From NCBI RefSeq assembly GCF_004324835.1, contig NW_021163046.1, positions 1,860,001 to 1,924,000 on the forward strand: a DNA stretch of 64,000 nucleotides, given 5' to 3'. The notes beneath the pieces were generated by a model, which searched no databases, was not told the origin of the DNA, and saw only the letters and a list, made by a program, of their open reading frames with translations. This document shows positions 35,227 through 59,055 of this stretch, piece after piece. Each line of letters begins with the position of its first letter. The stretch's first letter is position 1. Both the position numbers and the translations under genes were made by a program. This DNA is from Dendronephthya gigantea (lineage: Eukaryota; Cnidaria; Anthozoa; Malacalcyonacea; Nephtheidae).

Positions 35227-35419
35227 TACAGGGTGTCCCAAAAAAAGTCCCCCCTATTGAAATGAAGCCTTTGTTGATTTGAATGCATGATCACCGCAGT
35301 AGTGTGTAAATAGCATAGTTATTAGGTTGAGGCATTCAAATAAAGCGTCTTGCTTTCAATTGGGTTTATCATAAAGGCTTGATTTCAATAGAGGGGACTT
35401 TTTTGGGACACCCTGTATA
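35225..35419. mobile_element. Tc1/mariner-type MITE with TA target duplication
   Basis: A 191-bp element (35227-35417) with terminal repeats TACAGGGTGTCCCAAAAAAA and its inverse ending GGGACACCCTGTA, flanked by TA on both sides. AGTCCCC and GGGGACT continue the inverted repeat. It has no coding capacity and is the typical form of a mariner-derived MITE. Confidence 0.9.
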
Positions 35420-35917
35420 TAAGTAAACGGAAAAGATTAGAAATACATTGTCCTCTCCATTGTTATAAATACAATGCAGTTCAGAAATTAAACTCGGTTA
35501 CGCAGTTCCTGGTCCCTATAGTACGATCGTACTTGTTATAATATCTTTTGGTTTTCCAAATATTTTAATTTTCGGTCCTTCTGATGATTCCATTGTAAGA
35601 AAAGACATTTCAATTGATAATTTTAAAATAACTTTAATTTTTCAGAATTTCCTCACTAAATATCCTCACGATGTACAATCACTGCAGTCATTTATCCTGG
35701 TTCTCCCTACTAATAGCATAAAGAGCAAAAAAATCAGTCTTTATTTACAATTGAATTAGAACTATGGTGAGAAACAAACGTGCTTTCATATAAAAGTAAA
35801 AAAAAACACTTTGGAAAAACAACCCCCCGGCGAAGTCATACGTAATGAAGGAAATAATAATTCGGTTTTGTCGAGGATCTTATTTCCGATGAGTTGATTT
35901 TTATTCAGAGATCAGAT

Positions 35918-35982
35918 GGGGCCGGTTGTATCAAGCCCGTTTAGCTTAAACGGTGGATAAGTTCAAACCTACAACCGGCCCC
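35918..35982. repeat. 65-bp hairpin repeat
   Basis: GGGGCCGGTTGTA (35918-35930) is inverted as TACAACCGGCCCC (35970-35982). The loop contains a second small inverted pair (CCCGTTTAGC / GCTTAAACGG). It is probably a tiny MITE. Confidence 0.7.
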
Positions 35983-36637
35983 TGGTCGTTATAATTTTTG
36001 CGTCACGACACTATTAAGCGAAAATATATAGATCAGCGGCTGAGCTAAAGCGAAGAAGCGCTCCAGTCAATGACACCAGTTGAAAACTACCCATTTTCAT
36101 TCTCTCTATATAGAAGCCTGATTCCAATAAAGCGCCTGCGCACTCAGCTAACGCACAAGGCGTAAAGGGATAATATAATAATACTGATCTGATACAATTG
36201 GATAATTTTACATTCGTATTAAATTCGCCGTCAAACCGGAGCAGGACAATCACAACAATCGCACTAGCGTTTCACATTTGAAACGACGTTGTTTTCAGAT
36301 TTCACCTAAATAAATTTTGTTTTGAATTTGTGTCGTTTCCAAAACATTTTTGCCGATTTAGGCCGAAACATAAAAAAATTAATCAGTGTTGTATAAACAT
36401 GGTTTTATGGAATTTATGCGGCCAAAAACCTTCGCAAATTTCCAAGTCGATGCTCAAATCAAGTCATCGCCTCATCGGATTGGTCGATATGATCACGTGA
36501 CAGCTCCAACTTCCGCTGAATATATTTAATACCAAAACAACATGAAATGTTTCAAATGTATTCTTATAACTTAAATAAGTTTCGTCTTTTAATAAAAATG
36601 GCTTAGTTTACATAGAGTATAGGAAACGTCCAGCAAT

Positions 36638-47287
<10,650 letters not shown>

Positions 47288-47435
47288 AACAAGAGGATGG
47301 AAAATTTATGTTTTGTATATCGGCGTTTTTCGACCGACCTGGGTGTAACTCAAAAGAAAACCTGTTTCAAAGTCGGATATTTATAATTGTAAATTTGTAA
47401 TCCTACAGAATAGATAGCTGAAAACATAGATTAAT

Positions 47436-47441
47436 AATAAA
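47436..47441 (+). terminator. Polyadenylation signal of the kinase gene
   Basis: AATAAA lies about 150 nt after the stop codon of the STK38-like gene, the first such hexamer downstream. Confidence 0.5.
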
Positions 47442-47791
47442 CCATCTGTGCTTTAATAGTTCAAACGCTCCATGTCAACAGTACTCCTTACGCACAAATT
47501 AAGGGTCAATTTTCTCCTGGGTTATCGCATACTATTAAATACAAGCGAGCACGTGTTAAATATGAAAAATCCGTCAGATTCATCTGACTCATTTTTCCAA
47601 ATCTGGTACAAGACAATAAATTTGGATATGATATATATTAATATTAAAACTTTGTAGTTGCGAAGTGGCTGCTGATTGGTCGGATAATTATGGAAATCGC
47701 GAAAGCTATTTTCCCCACCGAATTTTTTTTCCATTCAAAATTCTTCGAAAAGGATTAGGTAAAATAAAAAAGCGTGGCTATTCGCCACCAA

Positions 47792-47990
47792 CTCTGGTGG
47801 TCTAGTGGTTAAGGTTACGACCTACGATGCGGGTTACTGGTTTGAATTCCTGCCAAGATTTTGATTTTTCCCACACCATTATTGACGGAACTGATTTCGG
47901 ATACGAAGTTTTATTGACTACACATCCAGACGATGAGAACTTAGTAATTAAACATTGATTCTCAAACTTGGCATGGCAGGAACTGTATAA
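47792..47990 (+). mobile_element. tRNA-derived SINE (tRNA-Glu-like head)
   Basis: It starts CTCTGGTGGTCTAGTGGTTA, which closely matches the 5' half of animal tRNA-Glu, with A box TGGTCTAGTGG (47798-47808) and B box GGTTTGAATTC (47839-47849). The acceptor and T stems no longer pair well, so it is not a functional tRNA. A non-tRNA body follows. The 3' end is approximate because no tail or target duplication was recognised. Confidence 0.65.
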
Positions 47991-50900
47991 ATAGCTTGGC
48001 AAATAGCTTAGAGAAGATTTAAAATTGTCGGAAATTTGCGACCGCCAGAACTTTTATGTTAAAATTAAATCCGCAATTGTTTTAAATAATAATAATTTAG
48101 GCTGGAGTATTAATAATATTTATAAGACTGAATCACAACTCAAATCACTAATAAAAATTCTCATTAAATAACCTACCATTTATGGCACTGTTTCACAAGA
48201 AAATATCAAAATTTATTTCATATTATTTCATAGATATCTAGATCAAAATTTTTGTCTACTTTGCAGACTATAGTATAACAAGAATCAATACCTAACTATT
48301 ACAATATAATGATTTAAAAGGCATGCACCAGTGGTTATCTGACATGTTGAAATATTCAACTGATATTTTTCATCATTTTGTGAATAATTAACAAAACATT
48401 TACTTTTTTTATTTCCAAACTTTTTATTTCCACACTCTTCGTGCACAAAATGCCAGGCAACAAGAAATATCATAAGAAAAAAAGCCCAACAAAAAGTGGT
48501 TCACGCATTGCTTGGCGGCCGTTGGGACTTAATTCTAGTCAATAAAAAATACCACAACATTCTACAAGAAGCAATTTACTTGTGCTCAATTTCAAGGGGG
48601 GAATAATTCATTTCGTTGCTGTATTTTCACAGCCGCCATTTGCGAAATTAGAGATGGCCGTAGCATATGTCTTTGTTTGTGTATTATATCAGTTAATGGT
48701 CCGTTGTTTCCCTCATATTTCACCGTATACACTATATATAGAGTCCATATTTTCTTTTCAAACTTTTAGACGTCGAAGTATGCACAAGATTAGACCACAA
48801 AGTTCATAACGTCGACGACAGTATTTCAGGTTTAGGCAACTTGACTTTTCCTTTATTTCGATATAACATGCCAGAGAGCCATTATTGAATTGCACAATGA
48901 ACTTTACAAAGATTCTTTATTTTGAAGTGTCCCTTTTTATTGACGCGGTACGTCTTCTGATTATTATTGTGCAGAGTTCCTTCCATCTCAGACACTTCCT
49001 CATGATGTACTCTAATAAATACATTGTTGACATCCTGGAAAGCTGCCACGATCCACATGTAAACGCACGAAACGCCAAATGAATAATCTTTCCTGCTTCT
49101 CTCAGATTGCCACTTTGTTCATAAACATTGCTCTTGAATCGAATTTTTTTTGTGTGATTCTTTCGCTGCTCTTTGAGTAGATATGAATTTTTTCATTTCA
49201 GAAAGCCTCGTACGATACGTCCACGAAACTACGAGTCTACATGTCTTGAACAATATGTAAATAACTATGTGTCGAAACAAAACGACAATGGCTTTCCAGA
49301 TGATGCATGTCAACATGAAAATTTTGCTGTTCACCAACACATTGGAACTTCTCAATCAACCCTGCACGCATATACTGTTACATCCCAGAAAATTATTGAG
49401 CACAAGAAACATAAATTGCAGGATGTTGTGAAGCGACAATAAGTATAACAAAATTTTTAAAACATGCTTTACGTGAGTGACATATCTCATAGCCTGGCCG
49501 GGTTTTTTTTTCAAAATAGAGCAATTTTAACACACGAAGTCCGTATATTTCTTGAACTCGGAATGCATGCGACGCGTGTTTCCGAATATCTCAAAATATC
49601 GATGAACCACTTTTTTTAGTCAACATTCCTAACGATATCAAAAAATCACTAAATCTATATTAAAAATGTTAACAAAATAGTCATCAAATTAAATTCATGC
49701 ATATGGAGATTATTTAACTTTACAGACTATAGCTATAAAAAATGAAAGGATATAGCCAATTTATGTCTATTACAATTGCTTGTAACTATATAGTCACAAA
49801 CTTCTACATGGTCCCTCCAGGTTAAAAGGAATTCCTTGACGAGCAAAAAGGTTACTAACGCTTCCAATTGGGTCAGCAAACTCGTTAGTTGATCGATGAG
49901 CCAGAACTGACTTACATGGGAACAGCAATTTGTTGGTGTATTTGCATTGCATACATTATAATGTCAGAGGTTATTGCTGTGTACATAATGCATGTATGGA
50001 TTGATAATGTTTTTCATTATGCACGGATGGTATGTGCACTGATCGAGATCAGAGGCCTCTCGTGGCAAATAATATATTTGATTTAGTTAAAATCATTATT
50101 TGTTTATAATTATTTAATGTATATAGCAATTATATGCATTATACTTTTATACAGGATGAATAAAAACAACCTTAGTAATCCCAGTGCGCCTACGGTCTTT
50201 TTTTTTAAAAGAAGCGTTTCGATAAATATTCAGTGGTTGCGTTTTTTTATACACCCAAAAAAGATAACTCACAATGGAAAATTGGCTTTTTTCCAGCTTT
50301 ATGACGTGATATATAATAATCTATTATGATAAATTAAAATATATAGCTGAGTTATCGAAATAAATTTTAGTGAATTACAATAATAATAATAGCTTTCAGT
50401 AATAATTGAGAGCTTACAGTACAGTGATTTCGTTACTTTTGAGAGCTTACAGTACAGTATTTTCGCTCAACTGAAAGGATGAGCTATGCTTAAACTGCTA
50501 AATAAAGATCTAAATATTTGATGAAATAGTGCAGCTGCGTCTATTGCGGCCTGAAATGAAAGTTTTATCGTTTTGAAATCAACTGATATTTAATATTTAA
50601 ATCATGTATATATTGTTGGTATAACAGTGCATGCATGTATTAATGGGAACAGTATTTCAAGCTACAATTTATATCTTCGCGTATAACAAGAGACACTTCG
50701 ATCACCAATATCTTTGTATGTAGCATTATGATGGCTTCCTCCCAGCATTAACGTACAGAAATACACGTATTTGGGCTTCTAAATCACGTTCACTAAAATT
50801 AACACGAAGTTCATGCAATTGAAATGCATATAGATTAACGGGAAAAAATCCTTGTCGATATTTATATTAATTATGTATTACGCGAAGCGGCCGATAGTTC
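47991..50900. other. No recognised gene; possible cryptic exons at 48.6-49.44 kb
   Basis: The only hint of coding is a plus-strand frame (49200-49441) preceded by TTTCATTTCAG, reading KPRTIRPRNYESTCLEQY and ending VTSQKIIEHKKHKLQDVVKR before a stop. Acceptor-like sites also precede 48765, 48880 and 48976. Frames do not chain into one convincing protein and no domain is recognised. The rest is AT-rich with no repeats I could define. Confidence 0.25.
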
Positions 50901-50913
50901 AAAATTCTACTTA

Positions 50914-53900
50914 CTACTTGTATTGAGTTATCAGCTGTTCTTTCGCCATTTCAAACGAAATGAACTTCCAAAAGAAATTAGGTGTCTCAGGTGTTGCCCC
51001 ATGTTGCTCCGCAAGCTCCTTCCAGAAGGTTGCCATAAACCACTTCCAATACATTGATTGTTTTCTTGAAGTATCTCCAGTGATTTTCCAGGATTTGTAA
51101 TAACTATCGACCTCACGGTAATCCTTAAAACGGTACAGTTTTCCGGGTGACTCGATGATATTAAAGCTGTCATCTCCAACGACTTCCTCTGTGCAAATAC
51201 CTGTGAATAAGCTTTTCGTCTTTGAATCCTTCATACCAAAAATTCCCATCGGACGATGACAAAGCGTGGAGTGCGTTTCATTTGTGGTGTTTGGATGACT
51301 TTCATCACACAAAGCATTGCAAAATGGGCAAGAACGTTCACAAGCAAACATGTTTTTGAACACCACTTCATGCAGTGACGGATTCCATTTTCGAAAGATG
51401 GCATAATTAACTCCATGAATGATCATAGATTCTATATGCGCGGTTAAACAATCGTAAACTGTTAATTGGAACACGTCAATTTCATCCAGATCTTCAATGA
51501 CGACTGCAACAAACATTTCATTCTTGAGCACGAGTGTTTTACATTCCTCGACAAATTGCTGAATCCAAAAAGTCAGTTTCGCGTTCTCAGTAGTACTTGC
51601 TTTCCTGTTTGCGTGTTCAAAGGCATCGATGACTTTTTCTCTGATCTTGTTGATTTGTCTTTCGAAAAGCGTGTTGACAAAAGGCAGGTTTTCATTCAGA
51701 CAGTAGTTCTCAATTGCTTCCATTAATTTCGCTTTCATAAATTGAACTTGATCTTCAAGATAAGGAATGTACGATTCAAACTTGCCCTTTTCTCCCAGTT
51801 CAATAAGGACTCTTGCATGGAATCGACCTTTGTTCTGGTACTCTCCTCTCTTCGATAATTCTTTTGCCACGCAAAGACCCATGTTAGACTCTAGCACCGA
51901 TTCAATTTGCTTTGCAATTACATCAATGAACAAACAAGCAGCCAACTCCTGTTTTGCCTTCTTGGAAATATTTTCAAAATAGTTTTGTAACACTGGTCGC
52001 AGGTTTTTTTCAAGGTTACCTCTTATGTCTCGTTCTTTTAAAAAGCGCATCTCCATTTCTTCAAAGAGTTGGTACGACTGTGCGAAAGTATAGAGTAATA
52101 TATCGAATGTTAAAGAAATTTTAAATTTGAAGTGATATTTCATGGTTTCATCATCTATGGTGGTAACAACAATTTGGTACATCTGCTCAAGGTAACTGCG
52201 AGTAAACCTAACACCTGATTCTGACTCTTTTTTGCTAAATTCAAGAGCCATCTTAATAACATCTTTCTTGATTGTTCTAGCATGACGAAGACATTGTCTT
52301 CGAATCCATTCTTCGTCGTAGAGAAACTTTTTAAAAATGTCTATGTTGTATGAAAGATCATCGCTGACTATGTTAGGTTCAATACTAAATGACAAGACGG
52401 TGTTTTTGTTTTCTAATTTCTCTTCACCTAGAGCAGAGTTTTTCTCCCGAATGAAACTCATCATTTCATTGTTGATGTCAATTTTCTCCTCCTGTGACGG
52501 TGGAACTTCCGCAATCCATAACTGCCATTTTTCTTCAAATAACTCCCTCAAATTTTTCTTCTCTTTGAAGTCGGGAAATGAGGCAAGTAAGGCTTTAGCT
52601 TCTTCCACGATTTGCTCTTCATAGACTACTTGTTTTTCTTCTACATCTTCAAGTTTCTGCAAATACACAAAGGCTCTTTCGCAATCCTTCGTCACCTGTT
52701 CCACTTGCATTTCTCTTTCCTTTGTTATTTTTCGCTTATCTCTCTTCTCCACTTATCAAGACTCGTCTTATCTTCATTGTTTTCAAAAAAGGCATCCATT
52801 GCTTCTTCCATATCCTTTTCAAGCTTTTCTCCCGTATCACTTATCTCTCTCTGAATCTCATTCCATTTCCTCTCCCGTTCTTCACGCTTTGAGCATCTTT
52901 TTAGAGTTACATTAATTTTTCCTTTAAGTTCGGCCATTCCATCAACCATCACAGTCAGAGAGGTCTTTGTATATTCTTCGTTCAGGGATCTCCGAGCCCT
53001 AAGTTCAATCGTATTCCGAAAACTAAATATGAAATGCTCTTTTAAAATTGCTTCCCAAAGATCAGAGACTCTCTTTCGAAAATAAGCCAGTGAATAATGG
53101 GTACTTCCTTTCAAGCACATCAGGTCAATGATGGCTTGTTTGATTTTCTGAACACTTCTTCCGTATGAGGGGTTTACCGGAGCCATTGGTGGATTTCCTA
53201 TCAGCAGGGTTGGCAAATAAAACACGTCTTTTTTTTCATCAAATGAAATGATATCATTAAATTTGGTAAATTTATTCTCGCACTTTTCCTGACTTGCCGC
53301 AATCAATGTCATTTCATCCAGATATTTCTTGAAATTCAAACGGTGACAACCTAATATATCTTCAGCATCAACTGCAACAACATTTTGATGGACAATCAGA
53401 CACGATTTCTTCTTCTCCTCCTCTACAAGCTTCATTTTCAACGAAAGCAGACACAGCCATGCCCAAGAAGTCTTTTATTTCGTTATGACTTTCACCGTAG
53501 ATATTCACAATAGTCACATCAGCCAAACCAATAACGAAGGTTGCTAACTCATTGTCGTGTTGTCGTAATAGGGGATCCGAGTTTCCTATTAGACCTTCAG
53601 TATCAACAACCAACACATAATCAAATTTTGAATCAGACTTGAGGGAGTCACTAACATGAAGAAGACTCGCAAACACACCGCGAGTACATCTACCAGCACT
53701 GGCTGGAAAATCTAAACCGAACATTGTGTTTAACATTGTCGACTTACCTGAACTTTGAATTCCTAGAACAGAAATGATGAAAATTTTGGCATTTTTGGTC
53801 TTGTCTTGAAGTTTACCATATACAGCATCGAACCATCGCAGTGGAATGTAAAAGGAATCTCCATCCAGTATCTCCAGAGGTTGCCCAGAAAGCAACATGT

Positions 53901-55693
53901 CTGCAGCAGCACCTGCATAGTCGTTTGTAGAGATATTTGTGAGCTGGTATAGCTGCGCTAGTTCCCGGATGATGTGCTCTAAACCAAACGAGAACTTTGG
54001 TTCATCTATTTGTTTTGATTGTTCAGCCCGTGACGTGGCGTGAATCTCCAATTTTTGCTTTTGATCATCTCGAAACGAACAGGTTTTGAGCTCCAGAGAC
54101 ATCTTGTCCAACTGCTGCTTTAATTTATTCAAGGCGTTATTTCGTTCCCGTCCATTCATCGTTGCAATCAAATTAAGACAGTGAAGAATCTTTCGTCTAA
54201 GTCACTGAAAGATGCTATTTTAGCCTTTTCGCATTCTTCAATCTTTTGAAATACTTCGTCATTCCTGGAAGATTTTGGACGATGCAATTCGCGATCCAAC
54301 TTCGCCAGTTCTGGAATATGCGTTTGTAACTTCATAAGAGTTTTAGCTTCTTTGATGCCCATTTGCAACCAGCTGTCCACAGTTTTCCAGAAGTTTGGAT
54401 CTGATTGGTCGTAATCAAGTGAGATACCGTGTCCACCAGCGACAAGAGCAAGGTTCACTAAAGGTACTGCTTTCACCCCTTGGATAGCCTTTTGGATAGC
54501 TGCTCGGATTTTATCCAAAAGCTTGTGATCATTGAACTTGCTGTCGTTCATTACCAAGGAAAGCTTATCGCTGTGTTTACTTTTTAAATCTTTGAAATAA
54601 TTCTTCGTCTGTGCCTGTTTCTGTTTCTGTGTTGCTTCCGGAAAGATGAGATAAATCTTTACTACTTCGCTTTGTGTTGCTTTATTCAAGACAGCCATCG
54701 TGGTTTCATCCGGACACTGCGAGGTTAGTACACATAACACGGACGAGATCTTGAGAAGGAAATTTAATTGCTTTTCAAAATCTCTGGCGTCTCCTCGAAG
54801 GTTTAAAAAGCAAATTTCATTTTGCAATTTTTGTCCCTGTCCACTACTTGGAAGATACCAGCTCAATTCAACCAATCCACCGATCACTTTACGCTCGACG
54901 TCACCACCCTTCATTTCTCTGTGAAAAAAAAAGTCGTGATGATTGCTTCCATCACTCATAATTTTATTAATTAAGAATGATTTTGACTTGGCAATTTCGC
55001 CGATGCGGATGAAGGAAACGATTGGAAATGGATGCTCTGTCGCAAACACTTCGTACACGCTTTTATTTTCATTAGAACCAGTCTTCCAAGACTTCGTGAT
55101 GCTCTCCAAAGCTGATAGAAACATTGTGACGTTCTCCGTAGGCGCTGCCAGGTCAGGCACAAGAAACGGAACGCTAAGCTGACATGTAGACATTCTATTG
55201 GCAAGATAACGTCGTAAAGAGTTATCGGAACAATGAAAAGTACCGATTAAGGCATCCATCGAATTCACAGCTACAATATCCTCGTCATCTACATCCTCAT
55301 CGTCATCTGAATTATAGGAATTTCTAGCGTTATCTTCATTTGAGTTTAAAGATTTTAATTTAAGTTCACGCAAAGTGTAATCTGCTATCATGAGTTTACT
55401 AAAAATATATTCAGGTATATGATCTGAAGACGTTAATTGATCATCCATTAGCGTATGGTTATCGATTTTTCGAGCATGTTTTAAAGAATATTTTCGATGA
55501 GGCCTCAGGTTACTATCAGTGGAGGATTGTGACAGTGTGTTGCTTGTGTTTGCATCCTGTGTGTTTGTGATCTCAGGTGCATGCGCAGTAGCTGCGGTGA
55601 TTGTATTATTGGATTGACATGTTTGTTCTGGTTGATCCACTTGCGCTGTTGAAGCCAGAAGACCCTCCTGGCCAGGAATATTTATTGTTTCTA
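50914..55693 (-). CDS. GVIN/URGCP-type very large GTPase, frame-disrupted in this sequence
   Basis: A minus-strand exon of about 1580 codons. The N-terminal part has an acidic Asp-rich stretch and then the URGCP/VLIG module (VPFLVPDLAAP, PIVSFIRIGE, HHDFFFHREMKGG, GLVELSWYLPSSG, CFLNLRGDARDFE). The GTPase follows with G1 GIQSSGKST, G3 VVDTEGLIG and the family motif LIVHQNV, then GNPPMAPVNPSYG, a long helical region, and a Cys/His motif CPFCNALCDE...HSTLCHRPMG near the C-terminus. Relatives are interferon-induced very large GTPases. The frame breaks near 54185, 53445 and 52733 by one base each, while similarity continues without a gap. A splice acceptor precedes 55693 (or 55690); no ATG lies between it and the acidic region, so upstream exons exist. 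A GTG at 55640 is not a start. Confidence 0.85.
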
Positions 55694-55699
55694 CTACGG

Positions 55700-56800
55700 T
55701 GAAGAAACAAAAAATGGAATTTTAAACTTTGTTTCATCAGTAAGCAAATAACATTAGCCTCGTTTCCCAAGTCTTTAATAACAATATATTAAAGACGCAT
55801 TATCTTAAATGTCTCAATGATATACTTAATTCTCGAAATATTTGGTAAACAAAGTTTAAAGATGACAAAATGATTAAATATTAACCTCAATAACTTTTTA
55901 TCACAAGTTATATCAGGCCACAAAACGTGCAACTTCGAAGAGGTAAACTATCGCATCCGTTCGTTCCATGACCGGAACTATATATTTATATATTTTTAAA
56001 CTCTTACTTCCCCAGAATAGTTAAGTCCGGTCCATGTGTTTACATGGTATTTTACATTTCTGTAGTATTCAAAAGGGGAGGAATGTATTCAAAAGAGGAG
56101 GATTTTTTTGGGGGGGAGGGTTCTATCTGTACGTCATGCCTGTATATTCATATCTATATTTATGTGACAAATTCTAATAGACAATAATAAACAATAAGAT
56201 TTCATTATTTTGCTTTGCATGGTCGTACATGCACAACCATTTTCCAAAAGTCGCATGTTTTAACAACAATTAATTAACAATTATTTTTCAGCTGACATTG
56301 CCAGTCTTCTAATCAGATATAAAAATGCTAGAGATCAAGTGAGAACGAGTTCCTTGGGATAAATTCGCAATAAAAGCAAAAAAATGCTCTATTATTCCTT
56401 CCAGCAGTTGGTAGGCAAAACCGCTTTTGAATGACAAATTAATTAGGCATTTAGGAAATTTTTAAGCGCTATAGCTATAAAAAATTTACAGCTCATACCA
56501 CTCTTTGAATCACTGGTATGCCCAATTTCCAAATACTCTGTAGAAAGTGAGTGTTCAGGATCTCTCTGAACGTTTTTCTTTTTGTGTACTGCAAAATATT
56601 GAAATAACTCAAAATCAGTGGGCAAAATTGGAAACACAACATGGGAAAAAAGTAGGGGGAGTTTTTGAATCAGGAAATAATCGTTCTGTAAGGTACACTT
56701 TACATCCACCGTTGAGGTTTAGGCAGATTATTGTCACGAAAAATGATACTTATAAATATAGGCGAATTGGCTGTATATGGAATCAAACGGGCAAGTAGGA
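55700..56800. other. Non-coding stretch, probable intron
   Basis: Nothing recognised apart from a G-rich tract at about 56108-56120. It would be intronic if the GVIN exon is joined to the upstream exons at 57987-58147 and 60402-60858. Confidence 0.4.
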
Positions 56801-56989
56801 AATGCATGATCAGTACTATATGACAGAATCTTCATTCTTACTTCTATAGTTAGGTATTGGACACACTCAGCAATTTTAACGAAGAAACTATTCCTGATGT
56901 TTCGATTAATGTTATGTGGTTATTGTGAATTGGTGATTGGTTATTGTGAATATTCAAAAGTTGTCCTCTATTAGACATTATTATCTACG

Positions 56990-57800
56990 TCAATTTATTG
57001 AAGACTATTACAAGAAGCACCACTCAACCTCCAAGCAGCTGGTATAGAAGTAAGGCTACCATCAGCCGCACACACCACCGAGTTGGCTTCTACTCTCGTT
57101 CCCCGAGAAAGACCCCTATGCTAAAGCCAAGACACATCAAAGCTTGCCTGAAATTTGCGCAATAGCATGTCGATGAAGCAGCTAGATTTGGGGAAAAAAT
57201 CCTGTGGTCGCGGATGAGACGAAAATGGAGCTATTTGCATGGAGGGAACAGCTAGTGCATGGCATGTTTAGAAAAAGAACGGTACGGCGAAACCCGATGC
57301 CAACTATGAAACACGGCAGGGGGAGCATCATGCTCTGGGGATGTTTTTCATTTAGTGGTACAGGTAACCTTCATGTCATTGAAGGAAAAATGGATAGTAT
57401 ACAATGTACCATGAGATATCGCTTAAAAGCATGGCTCCTGTAACTACCAAAAAGCTTAGGTTATCAAGAGGTTGGATCAACGATCCAAAATACACAGCAG
57501 TGAAAACAAAGGAGTGGTTTAAGGAAAAAGAGTCAGGGTTTTGGAGTGGCCGAATCAATCACCTGACCTTAATCCAATTGAACATATCTGGAAACATGTA
57601 AAAATTCAAGTTCATGCAAAAAACCCACAAATATGAAAGAACTTAAGAAAGAACTTATTTTTTCAACAGGAGTGGGAGAAAATTCGGGTGATTTTTGCAA
57701 GAAACGTATTTCAACCTACCCTAAACGTATGGCGGCGGTTATTGCATGCAAACAAAGAGCATATGTTACAAGATATTAAACTTTGTCTTTCAGAATCTGT
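56990..57800 (+). pseudogene. Degraded Tc1-type transposase
   Basis: A DNA-transposon relic. In successive frames it reads TLHRVGFYSRSPRKTPMLK and HIKACLKFAQ, then (57204-57443) DETKMELFAWRE, TMKHGRGSIMLWGCFSFSGTG and HVIEGKMDS, and finally scattered pieces such as PKYTAVKTKEWFKE and YPKRMAAVI. These match the Tc1 DD34E catalytic region (W-S-D-E-T-K, HGGGSIMLWGCF). Several frame changes and stops make it inactive. It lies on the strand opposite to the GVIN gene, inside its likely intron. Confidence 0.85.
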
Positions 57801-57856
57801 CTAATACTTTTGAGTTTTCATTCTGAGGAAGAATTTCATTGTTTGTTTTGCAATTT

Positions 57857-57931
57857 CAGAAAATAAAACAAAATGAAACAAAATAAAACAAAATTAAACA
57901 AAATTAAACAAAATGAAACAAAACGAAATGA
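57857..57931. repeat. Decamer minisatellite (AAACAAAATN)
   Basis: About seven imperfect tandem copies of a 10-bp unit close to AACAAAATGA, immediately 3' (on the minus strand) of the linker exon. Confidence 0.85.
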
Positions 57932-57986
57932 AACTTTGACATCACCTCGCCTTTAGCAAAAAATTGTAAAATTTCTCGTACTCTAC

Positions 57987-58147
57987 CTTTTCCATTGTCT
58001 CCATTTCTTGGAACCTCAAATTCACTAATTGAAGAATAATTCTCAGAATCGATATTCTCGGGTTTCCCAGAATTTTTTGCGTGCACACACTTTGCACATT
58101 CCCTTGGTTTCTTTCGTAGATTTTCATCTTCTGATTTCTCCATAGTA
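57987..58147 (-). CDS. Putative linker exon between TRADD-N-like and GVIN exons
   Basis: On the minus strand an acceptor (ATTTTTAG) precedes TACTATGGAGAAATC. The frame reads TMEKSEDENLRKKPRECAKC, then VHAKNSGKPENIDSENYSSI and EVPRNGDNGK, a hydrophilic linker. The donor AAAAG|GTAGAG ends it in phase 1, which fits the GVIN exon acceptor. A second donor GCGAG|GTGATG (57946) would be phase 0 and does not fit. The start phase (2) fits the donor of the exon at 60402-60858. It has no recognised domain. The exon call rests on splice sites and phase only. Confidence 0.4.
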
Positions 58148-59055
58148 CTAAAAATATAAATAACATTTATGTACTTCCCAAAAAATTTTATTTACTTTCC
58201 CAAGCAATAACACAACGGTCAAACGAAATATGGCCAACAAATTCATACTCAAAAACGAATGAAAAACAGCCAACAAACATATACTCAAAAACCCAGCGAG
58301 TACGAGCGCTGGCTGATGGCGTAGGCTAAGCAAACAACACGCGAGAATGACGAATCTCGTGCTTGTAGTCACTTCTAAAACTCCCTAATAACAAGGGGGT
58401 CTGTTAATGTTGTAGTCAGTACAAAAAAAACATAGAGATGTAAATATTTACCGATCATGTACACTGTATGATAAGTCTCACAAAATTAATGTTGCAAATC
58501 TGCAGTTAATAAGTTTAAGGTTAGGTCTATGCCAAAATGCAGAACTTATTTACCTAAACTGAGTAACCAGCGTTGCCCAAATAATTAGTTTTGAATTCCC
58601 ACGGGAAAGAGACCAATGAGAATGTAGCCCGAAATGTTTGCTTATGACATAACGAAGACAATATGCCGCCGGTATATAAATTATTATTGCTATTATAAGA
58701 AAATGGAATGGGTTATAATTTGTGCGAGAAAATACATGTCAATCAGTAACTTAATGCGTCAGTCGTCACTAACTTAATGCATGAGTTGAATCAAAAATGC
58801 GAAGAGAAATTACATAATGCACAACGCTAGACGTCTCTGCAAAAGGCTGCAGCGTTCTTCGTAAAGGCACTTGCAAATTTAGGTGCGATGTTATGCGCGA
58901 TTTTCGTCTTTTGGTAGATGTTAACGAGTGACTAGTTACGAATGGTCCGATTTTTTCGAAGAGCATTTATTCGAACATGTGTAACTAACTCACTCATTCA
59001 CATCCGTGAAAAGAAGAAAATTGCACATAAAATCACAGCAAAAATCGCAAGTGGA
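58148..59055. other. Non-coding stretch, probable intron
   Basis: No gene or defined repeat recognised. Confidence 0.35.

Noticed and set aside
47792-47862. Functional tRNA gene
   Set aside because: The box motifs are present but acceptor and T stems do not pair, so a SINE head is more likely.
55638-55640. GTG at 55640 (-) as the start of the GVIN protein
   Set aside because: The frame stays open upstream to a splice acceptor and nuclear animal genes rarely start with GTG; it is an internal Val codon.
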